Positions 16,401 through 22,840 of a DNA stretch of 22,840 nt are shown here, one piece after another. The position numbers and the translations under genes are program-made. The notes beneath the pieces are model-generated. The model was given only the letters and a program-made list of their open reading frames with translations, had not been told where the DNA came from and did no database searches. The DNA is taken from positions 1,164,100 through 1,186,939 of the forward strand of contig BLXT01006160.1 of NCBI GenBank assembly GCA_019648995.1, read 5' to 3'. Position 1 is the stretch's first letter; each line of letters starts with the position of its first letter. This DNA comes from Plakobranchus ocellatus (lineage: Eukaryota > Mollusca > Gastropoda > Plakobranchidae).

Positions 16401-19400
16401 ATATACTTAAACCAAACCATGTGTTAAGGTTTGTACAGTGATTAAGTCTTTATATCAGTGATTTATATATAAATCCTATCAAGTGCAGATTACCAGGAAA
16501 GTTATTTTTAATTTTTTGGTCAATTTTATTTTGTGGTGGAAAATCAGAATTTTGATGACCAAAGAATGGAATGCCTCCATGATTCAAATTTTTACAAGTT
16601 GAGAGCTCTTTCTTTTTTGTCCATATTAGAACCTTAGGTGTTTGCTTTGTTTTTAATCTATTTGAGAATAATTAAACAAGTTGCTGTTTGCTGGAAATTG
16701 TATCGTGCTGTTGTTAATATTTTTTTGAGGCTTGTAAACAAACTTGCCCACTGAATTATACAGAGGACTTTTGCCTCAGGTTTGAGTCTGACATCTGTTA
16801 TCCCACAATAGGCCTAAAAGCATGAGCCAAACTAGAATTGGTTTTGTATTTAACAGAGACTAAATTATCATTTGTGAAAGCTGTATTAAAATATACATTT
16901 ATTGCTGACATTAATTGATATATGAATTACTAATTTATTTTTAAAATGCAAATGTGACATTTTGCATTGAAAACAAATCATGTTCTCATGTCATGTTTTG
17001 AATCACAAAGGCACATCAATGATAAATTGCTCTTATTTCCATAGTTCAAAGCCTAAAAAGAAACGAAACCTAAAAGATGAAAACAGACCAAGCAGTCCTG
17101 GGGCGAGTATATCTGCTGATGAAGAAGCAGATGCTACCAAAGAGACTGAGAATGCTGCACTTCCTGCACCACAGATCATGATAGGACCAGATGGGAATGT
17201 TGTGCTGAATACGGAGAGGTAGGACAAATTTGCTCATTAATTTTCTATTTTATCTATTTTTAAACATTCATGTATCATTATAAAATGTCAGGTTTTGAGT
17301 GTACCTATTCTTTGTTGAAATGTACTTTTTTTGGGCAAACATTTGTTCATAATTTTTTTCCCCAGTTTGCTTATTTCAACACCAGAAAAGGATCCCTACA
17401 ACAGATCAAAGATAATCGTTGAAGAAGATGATGATGACAAATATCTTAACACCAACTCATACAGGAAGACTTACAAGAAAAAATTATGGACAGATGAGGG
17501 TAATTGTCACCTTGATTTAAAGATTTTTTTACCAAGCTAAATCTCTGTATCTTTCACCAAGAAGCAAAGCAATATTAAATTGTTCAGAACCAGAATTAAG
17601 GAAAAATGAATAGACCAACAATTTTTAAACCCTTAAAAAAAATTATTAATAGCAAGTTTTTAAAAACTGTGCTGCTGTTAAAATTATGAAGATCTGATTC
17701 AAATTTTTCATTCTTTTTTGCAGAAACTGATAAATTCTTTATTGGCCTGAGTATGTGCGGGACCGACTTCTCTCTTCTTACCAAGCTGTTGACAAATCGT
17801 ACTAGACGAGAACTTAAGGTACAGGCATTTCCTCTTTTTTTTTCCAGTGTGCAATGTATTTTATGAATCCTCACTTTCAAGAAATAATAAAGCTGTTTCA
17901 AATACATAAATTGTATGCTCTTGAAAAGTGCCCTTACTAGCTTGTTGAGTCTAAAAAGAAAATGAGTGTAGCATAGGTAAAGTACAGAGCAAGGTTGATT
18001 ATTTTCTTAATTAAGGTTCTTTTATTGAATAACAAATCCTTAACCAGATATAAACCAAGCCAAAGTGTAAATCTTAATTGCTTTCCCCCCCTTCCCCCCC
18101 CCCCAGTCAGACAAGTTTTTTTTATATGTTATGCTTTGCTGTAATTCTATTAATAGCTCATTATGAATGGTTGTCATCTGATAAGATTGCAGTATGGTAC
18201 AGTTTTCAGCCCATTGCATCATTTGAGAGAACAGCCTAGTATTTAAGAAGAATATCCATAGTTTCCATAGCTCCTACTTATTCTTTCTTCTTACTGCTTA
18301 CATATTGTTAGAAGTGCTCTGTGCATTAGTATACAAAAGTAGAGATGTGCTAGAAAAATGAAAGATTCGTTCATCAATAAATGTGTATAGTGACACAAGA
18401 TATGAGACTTATAGCAGGAGGACCAATTGTTTCAAAGAAAGGTAAAGTTTCCATAAATTTTATTCATTATATTTGTTTCACAATATTTAGGGACTCCAGC
18501 AATGTTTGACACATTTGGCATCCATGAGGAGTATTTTTGAGGATACATTAAAGTCTTCTTAGGCCTTTTTTTGGTGCAAAATGTCCCTTTTTTTGTGTTT
18601 GTGTGTGTGAGAGAGAGAGAGAGTTTCTGTGGAGTTTTTATGTGGAGCTGCCTCATGTCATGATTGATATATTTTTAGGAAGCTATCTGTAGGTCTTCAA
18701 TTTCCTTTTATTTCTTTATGCTTTGTCCTGACATACTGAAAAAAAATTATAATCTTAAAAGTAGTGTGTATTATTAAAATGTTCCATCAAAGGAACCTTA
18801 TTATTAATGTAGCTCTCTAAAGCTGTAATAGTTTCTTTTTTTTTTTTTTAATGGTAGTTGTATAAAGCTGAAGTGCTTTTATTTCAAATGAAATCAATAT
18901 AATTTTTTATTCTATTGCTGTGCAATGGGGTCATGATAGCTTGTACCCAATGTGAGTATCAGTTTAAGCATCAAAACGTTTTTCTTGAGGAATTTATTGA
19001 TATCTTCAGTTCAAATAAATTGTTATATGATGTGTGATAAATCAATACAATATAAAATGTATGAAAAAATTTATTTCTTTCATCTGTTAAACTTAAATCA
19101 AAGAAAGGAAAAAAATTTAACCTTTTCTTATTTGAAAAAAAAAAATTGAATTTCATTTTCAGAACAAATTTTGCAGAGAGGAGAAATACAACCGAAGCAG
19201 AGTGGATAAATCTCTTTGTGAGTAGATCATCTAATGATCAACTTCTGTTTTTTTGTCTAGAAACCAGTCTGAATGCACCAGATATTGCATGTATTTATAT
19301 GCATAAAACTTTCGAGAGAAATGAAATCATCATTTTTTTTTACTTCTTGAACTTTTTTCTTATTTCTAGGATTTATTATAGAGTTTTCCTACGGTCTACA

Positions 19401-22161
19401 TGCTCCAAGGCAGAATTCAGAAAAACAATGCTATTTTACAAGAATATTTCTCTGCTTGTGCCTGACCTTACAATGTGAAATTTACAGACAGTTAGAAAAA
19501 TGACCAAGCTTTTGGATGATATCTTTTGTTTTATTGAATCTGGATCATATGTTATTCAGAGCGAAAGTGAGCTAAATGCTGAAAATTGTGGAAAACCATT
19601 TCTTTTGGCCCTTGAGAAAAAATAAGGAAAGAATAAAGTATTGAACAGACTTTGCAAAAAACAAATAAAGAAGCAATAATATATACCCAAGAGTGGTCAT
19701 AACAAAGAAAAAGGACTGAAGAGCCAAGAGATTGCGGATTTTGTTATCGCCATTATTTCGGTTTTATTGGCCGAGAATGTGTTTCACAAACAATATTATT
19801 TCTCAGCTTGTGTAAAGCTTACAGAAAGAAGGATCAGGTGGAATTTTCGTTAACATTTAAAATGTATCTTCCAAGTGAAGTTTACAGATAGAAGTTTCAG
19901 GTGGAATCAATATTAAAAATGTAACTTCCTTTTTTCAAAAGGTTCTTTTTCAAAAAGAATTATATTTGTAATATCTGACTCAATAGGACATCTTCAAGAC
20001 AATTGAAAATGCAACAATGAAAAAATAAGACAAGATTTAATGAACTTGTGGTGACAATAATTAGCATAATAATGATGTGTAGCCAAGCAAAATCAGGTTT
20101 CCATGAAAATAAGGTCGTATTTGAGGCAATCTGAGCAATTCACATTTTAGCCATATAAATGTATGACCTCAAAATTTACACTTTTACAGAGAAAAAATGT
20201 ATGGTTCTATCCCAATTCTGTCAATAAATGTGCAAGTTGGAAAATTGTATTTTCAATACAAATTGAAAATTTTCAATATCTTGCACGTTTGACTAAGATG
20301 GGAACATTGTCTTCGGTGTCCTCCATATTCTGTTTAAAAAAACCCATTGTATTCAACATATGTTCAACATATTTCAATGAAGGTAATAAATTTTTCTTAA
20401 TGTTCAATCATCTGGATAAAATCCCCAGCAAACATGCGACAATATGATCCTTCTGTGTTTGTAGAGAAGCCTTCTTCTTCCCCTCCACCACCCAAAGCAA
20501 ATCTCAAGAAACAAGCTTCGACTTCCAGTAGGGAAAAAGAAATCAAAGAGGCCAAAATAGCAACCAAGAAGGAGCAAGGACTTCCTAAAAAGAAAGCAAA
20601 AAAGAGTAAGCAAAGAAAATGTTTGTTTTTTTTCCTTGGCTGCTGTTCAAGTTTTGATCTAACAAATGTTCTTTTGTTGAAGGACTGATGTGTCATTTTT
20701 TTTCTCATGGTGCCATCTTTTGAGTGAAAGAAAAGTATTAGAAAGATCATTCTTGTATGAGCATTTGAGTGTACATACTCAAAAAAAATTGCAGTGTTGC
20801 CAAGTGTTGTGTTCAGTTGTGCCTGCCTGATCTGGAAACTGGAATTATGGTGGATGAGGGGAATTGCAGTGTAAAAAAAATATTTTCTTTGCCCCACTTA
20901 TGTTTTACAAATGCCTTATTGAGAGCAGGATTTGTATTGTGTGTGAGAAGAAGGCAGAGATAAATGAAACTGCTACAGACCAAAGAATTAGAACTATTCA
21001 GAGCATATTTGTGCATATTTTCATGTCTTTTTAAGAGAAGAGCTTTAATTTCAAAGGTTCAGAAGGTATTAATTGGTGTTTGTGTAAGTGCGCTTTCAAT
21101 TGCAAGGGTTTTAAAATGTTTATTGTAATCTGTGATTCTTAATTCTATTTAAAACTGATCAACTTATTTCAAAAGTCTCTCTTATAAATATAAAGAAAAA
21201 AAAGTGTGCACGATCCATGAGTTCATAAGGGCAAGGAAACTAAACATTTTTATTTCATAATTTTTGGAAGGGGATCATCTAGTTTTTTGCAAGTGTTCTT
21301 TATTTTGAAAAAGATTGTGTCAGTTATCATAACACATATTTTTTCGTATCATTCTGCACTAAGTTTCCAAACAAGGGTTTTAAAAACTGTCCTCCGAACA
21401 GATGTGTACTTGCTTTTTTTTCTGCCAGTATATTTTTTTGCATCTTCGAAATAGAAAATGCAGAGAAGATGCACAGTTTGCAATGAAATATTCGCTCTAT
21501 TTTTTAAAACCCCTTTATTTTTAATTCATTGGTTTAAAGCTGTCAGGCTTTAGGATAATTCAATTACTGTTTTTGACATTGACTCTAGAAAATTAAATTG
21601 TTATCAGTACCTATAAGCTGAGTCATGCAACCATCTCTGTTTATATGTCAGATTTGGAAGACCTTAGAGCAATTTGTGCTCATGCCAGATCATAATGAGG
21701 ATAGGTTCTCATTCAAGAGTCATTTTTGAATGACTGACATGTCAAATGTGTTAAAGAAAAGAATTGTGAAACAAAAAAACTCGACCTGAGATCTGCAGGG
21801 ACCCCTCTGTCATGAGTTTGAGCCCACTATATGAAAGCCTGGGATCACTTTGATATGGACAGCCTATATTCACAAAAACCAGACCTAACCTATCATTATG
21901 AAGCATGAATATGAATCTGTTTGATTGTTCCGGTTTGGCACACTTCTATTCCATGTACGTAATGTGACAGCTTTTAGGCTCAAGAATGAAGGTTTACTAA
22001 AGCAATGTTTTAGTGTAAGAATATATATGTCAGTAATGTAAACAATATATTTTCTCATTCTACATACAAGAATGTTGGATTGCGTTTTTATTGTTCAATC
22101 TAGGAAAACATCAAGAGTCATCTGAGGATGAGGAAGATGATTGGGGTCCTGATGATGATGA
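13137..22161 (+). CDS. BDP1: BDP1, TFIIIB subunit B''; 5' part, exons 1-9 (gene span, partial)
   Basis: BDP1 joins TBP and BRF1/BRF2 in TFIIIB, which recruits RNA polymerase III to tRNA, 5S and U6 promoters in the nucleus. Nine GT-AG exons join in phase into 501 codons plus two bases. The N-terminus (MSGRRPRLVIKPNIKPG) matches the R.RL..KPN..PG start of animal BDP1. Next come the SPDRQKMKMSDLL segment (residues about 250), the PQIMIGPDGNVVLN segment preceding SANT, and the extended SANT domain at about 365-440, with WTDEETDKFFIGLSMCGTDF and NKFCREEKYNRSRVDK. A lysine-rich and acidic tail follows. Vertebrate BDP1 is far longer (over 2000 residues), so much of the gene may lie to the right. The ATG at 13137 has an in-frame TAA two codons upstream. 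Exon joins are inferred from splice signals and phase, without transcripts. Confidence 0.92.
13478..14582 (+). other. BDP1 intron 1
   Basis: Very AT-rich, with A- and T-homopolymers near 13858-13930. It includes an AATGTAATATTACAATGTAATATTG near-duplicate around 14358. No gene or mobile element was recognised. Confidence 0.8.
14583..14943 (+). CDS. BDP1: BDP1 exon 2 (coding)
   Basis: The acceptor is TCTTTCCTGTTCTCCAG|TTTT and the donor AAAGG|GTAATT. The exon encodes IFPSSEQGLPVKV onward: a low-complexity, acidic and Ser-rich stretch (DSEEGDGSEMS) ending in EKKPRRQR. It enters by completing the Ile codon and leaves in phase 0. No named domain lies here; vertebrate BDP1 is equally divergent in this part. 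Confidence 0.85.
14944..16136 (+). other. BDP1 intron 2
   Basis: AT-rich, with T-runs at about 15352 and 15571. I saw no convincing extra exon, although vertebrate BDP1 has a basic helical segment at this place. No repeat family was recognised. Confidence 0.75.
16137..16246 (+). CDS. BDP1: BDP1 exon 3 (coding)
   Basis: The acceptor is TTTTTTCCTTACTTTTAG|TCC and the donor CC|GTAAGT. It encodes SKKPKLEALPSRDKSPDRQK and then MKMSDLLLWNPEQNFLP. The PDR.KM.M.DF/LL..P..N segment is conserved in animal BDP1 just upstream of SANT. The vertebrate-type basic helix expected before it (YKAQKLRE-like) was not found, so a short exon could be missing from the preceding intron. Confidence 0.88.
16247..17044 (+). 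other. BDP1 intron 3, contains a SINE-like repeat
   Basis: GT-AG intron holding the tRNA-derived repeat at 16281-16419. The remainder is AT-rich with nothing recognisable. Confidence 0.8.
16281..16419 (+). mobile_element. tRNA-derived SINE-like repeat, copy 1
   Basis: The sequence begins GATCTGTGGCACAGTGGATA. TGGCACAGTGG (16287-16297) fits the Pol III A-box consensus TRGYNNARNGG. A degenerate B-box-like GGTTTTGCCCT lies at 16340-16350, 42 bases on. A second, more B-box-like copy is at 21784-21893. The two share CCTGAGATCTGCAGG, CTCTGTCA, TGAAAGCCT and GATCAC in the same order. A mature tRNA fold is not evident, so this is an old SINE rather than a tRNA gene. Confidence 0.65.
17045..17218 (+). 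CDS. BDP1: BDP1 exon 4 (coding)
   Basis: The acceptor is CTCTTATTTCCATAG|TTCAAAG and the donor GAGAG|GTAGGA. It encodes SKPKKKRNLK (basic, nuclear-localisation-like), an acidic linker, and APQIMIGPDGNVVLNTE. The PQI.IGPDG.VVLN motif is the BDP1 segment lying just before SANT. The exon leaves two bases (AG) that pair with T to give Ser. Confidence 0.9.
17366..17499 (+). CDS. BDP1: BDP1 exon 5 (coding)
   Basis: The acceptor is TTTTTTTCCCCAG|TTTGC and the donor GAGG|GTAATT. It encodes LLISTPEKDPYNRSKIIVEE and an aspartate run, then NSYRKTYKKKLWTDE. The W of LWTDEE begins the first SANT helix. Choosing the G|GTAATT donor lets the exon end with G, which completes Glu with the first AA of exon 6. 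Confidence 0.92.
17724..17818 (+). CDS. BDP1: BDP1 exon 6 (SANT core)
   Basis: The acceptor is CATTCTTTTTTGCAG|AAAC and the donor AAG|GTACAG. It encodes ETDKFFIGLSMCGTDFSLLT and KLLTNRTRRELK: SANT helices one and two, with the family CGTDF motif and R.R.E.K. It ends in phase 0. Confidence 0.94.
17819..19162 (+). other. BDP1 intron 6
   Basis: AT-rich intron splitting the SANT domain. It includes a C-rich tract at about 18085-18105, followed by a decoy-looking CAG, a GT/GA microsatellite at about 18595-18622 and a T-run at about 18835-18849. Confidence 0.8.
19163..19217 (+). CDS. BDP1: BDP1 exon 7 (SANT third helix)
   Basis: A 55-base exon with acceptor TTTCATTTTCAG|AAC and donor CTTT|GTGAGT. 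It encodes NKFCREEKYNRSRVDKSL, the highly conserved NKF.REEK.N..R.DK segment that completes SANT. It is too short to be found by open-frame length alone and leaves one base (T). Confidence 0.93.
19218..20428 (+). other. BDP1 intron 7
   Basis: AT-rich intron between the SANT third helix and its extension. It contains an imperfect direct repeat of about 55 bp at 19816-19928. No other element was recognised. Confidence 0.8.
19816..19928 (+). repeat. Imperfect tandem duplication in BDP1 intron 7
   Basis: AAGCTTACAGAAAGAAGG then ATCAGGTGGAAT, a TTAA-rich run and AATGTATCTTCC (19816-19873) recurs as AAGTTTACAGATAGAAG then TTCAGGTGGAAT and AATGTAACTTCC (about 19877-19928). A related AATATT(A)TTTCTC.GCTTGTG motif appears near 19442 and 19793. 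Confidence 0.55.
20429..20605 (+). CDS. BDP1: BDP1 exon 8 (coding)
   Basis: The acceptor is GGATAAAATCCCCAG|CAAAC and the donor AAGA|GTAAGC. With the T from exon 7 it encodes SNMRQYDPSVFVEKPSS, which lines up with the BDP1 extension after SANT (QEKRPFDFDFF in vertebrates). A Pro tract and lysine-rich segment follow (EKEIKEAKIATKKEQG, PKKKAKK). The phase match with exon 7 and the similarity support direct joining across the 1.2-kb intron. Confidence 0.85.
20606..22103 (+). other. BDP1 intron 8, contains a second SINE-like copy
   Basis: AT-rich intron with the repeat at 21784-21893. No other coding or repeat was recognised. Confidence 0.75.
21784..21893 (+). mobile_element. tRNA-derived SINE-like repeat, copy 2 (5'-truncated)
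   Basis: Matches copy 1 from ACCTGAGATCTGCAGG onward: CTCTGTCATGAGTTTGAGCCC (B-box-like, 21814-21825), TATGAAAGCCTGGGATCAC, then a tail near CAAAAACCAGACCTAACC. It lacks the A-box head. Same strand as copy 1. Confidence 0.65.
22104..22161 (+). CDS. BDP1: BDP1 exon 9 (coding, last secure exon)
   Basis: The acceptor is TTATTGTTCAATCTAG|GAAAA and the donor GATGA|GTAAGT. It encodes RKHQESSEDEEDDWGPDDDE, continuing the basic-then-acidic character of exon 8, and leaves two bases (GA). It is in phase with exon 8. No strong domain match exists, so the call rests on splice signals, phase and composition. Confidence 0.75.
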
Positions 22162-22315
22162 GTAAGTTTAAGGCTTTTTTAAAATCCTTGTTTAATCAAT
22201 TGCAAACTTGTGATAAATCTGTCTCAGAAGCAAAGAGAAATCCTGAGATAAACATATTGCCCCCTTCAAAGAAAAAACTTCTTCATTTAAAAGATAAATA
22301 AAATACTTCTCTGTC

Positions 22316-22403
<88 letters not shown>

Positions 22404-22589
22404 ACACACAGATTTTATTTCCTCCTTTGTCTTTTTCTTCTACCCACCTCTCTCTAAGTTCTCTTTCTTTCCCTCCTCTTTCTCTTTTTCCTCTCTATCT
22501 CACTCTTTCTCAAAGAAAAACCATAGAATATGTGCAACATGATATCGTTCATGGTAATGACAAGTTCTTACTTTATTTGAGAAAGAGAG
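22162..22589 (+). other. BDP1 intron 9 (right end uncertain)
   Basis: Starts at GATGA|GTAAGT and contains the CT microsatellite. Where it ends depends on whether the 33-bp repeat array is a coding exon. One frame-compatible AG lies at 22588-22589. Confidence 0.5.
22321..22398. repeat. (CT)n microsatellite, about 39 units
   Basis: An uninterrupted CT run of about 78 bases lies in BDP1 intron 9, followed by a long pyrimidine-rich stretch to about 22510. It is probably length-variable between individuals. Confidence 0.97.
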
Positions 22590-22626
22590 TGAATTTATGA
22601 AAGAAGTTCACCCTGAAATTAATGGG

Positions 22627-22840
22627 CTGGGTTTGTTGGTTCAATCTGATATGGCTGGGCTGGATTTGTGGGTTCAATCTGATATGGATGGGATGGGTTT
22701 GTTGGTTCAATCTGATATGGATGGGCTGGATTTGTGGGCTCAATTTGATATGGATGAGATGGGTTTGTGGGCTCAATTTGATATGGATGGGATGGGTTTG
22801 TTGGTTCAATCTGATATGGATGGGATGGGTTTGTGGGCTC
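22627..22840. repeat. 33-bp-period minisatellite running off the window
   Basis: At least six units of a 33-bp motif built on GGTTCAATCTGATATGGATG and GGATGGGTTTG, with variants (CTGGATTTGTGGGCT, CAATTT). Starts recur at 22638, 22671 and 22704. The period is a multiple of three and the units carry no stop in one plus frame (11-residue repeat like LVQSDMDGMGL, open from 22561) or in one minus frame (11-residue repeat like NQQTHPIHIRL, 22573-22809). It may be non-coding or a repetitive BDP1 exon. Confidence 0.9.

Noticed and set aside
18085..18108. C-rich tract plus CAG as a BDP1 exon acceptor in intron 6
   Set aside because: The sequence after it has no BDP1 similarity and reaches a stop without a good donor; exons 6 and 7 already join seamlessly in the SANT domain.
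20397..20897. 166-codon minus-strand frame overlapping BDP1 exon 8
   Set aside because: It covers an exon with matching phase and conserved context on the plus strand, and the translation has no recognisable features.
22627..22840. CRISPR-like array
   Set aside because: Units are contiguous 33-bp repeats without distinct spacers, in an animal intron; this is a minisatellite.

Overview
The window is animal nuclear DNA. It is AT-rich, its genes are split by GT-AG introns, it carries microsatellites and minisatellites, and it holds one nearly full-length LTR retrotransposon. Both host genes are recognisable orthologues of conserved eukaryotic proteins. The retroelement type, tRNA-headed SINE-like repeats and abundant TCTAGATC-type palindromes fit an invertebrate, plausibly a gastropod mollusc; that species guess is weak.

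Layout. Positions 1-11032 (minus strand) hold the 5' part of MFAP1, a spliceosomal protein despite its name. Three coding exons are visible: exon 1 at 10945-11005, exon 2 at 9607-9862 and exon 3 at 370-523. Together they give 157 codons; the rest of the gene lies left of position 1. Intron 2 is about 9.1 kb because a Ty3/gypsy-superfamily LTR retrotransposon (1569-7761) sits in it on the opposite (+) strand. The element is flanked by a perfect 5-bp target duplication (CATTC). Its two LTRs are about 97% identical by eye. Its Gag-Pol frame carries an in-frame TAG and upstream Gag frame breaks. Its domain order is Gag, zinc knuckle, protease, integrase, reverse transcriptase, RNase H. Integrase before reverse transcriptase is unusual for Ty3/gypsy and is the signature of the Gmr1-like group.

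Positions 11033-13136 form the divergent intergenic region between the two host genes. It contains a roughly 200-bp foldback (inverted-repeat) element and a cluster of TCTAGATC palindromes.

Positions 13137-22840 (plus strand) hold the 5' part of BDP1, the B'' subunit of TFIIIB. Nine exons that join in phase give 501 codons plus two bases, including the extended SANT domain split over four exons. Its introns contain two copies of a tRNA-derived SINE-like repeat, a long CT microsatellite and, at the right edge, a 33-bp-period minisatellite. That minisatellite is open on both strands and could be a further exon.

The two host genes are arranged head to head: one acts in pre-mRNA splicing, the other in RNA polymerase III initiation. 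Nothing bacterial (operons, CRISPR, attachment sites) is present.
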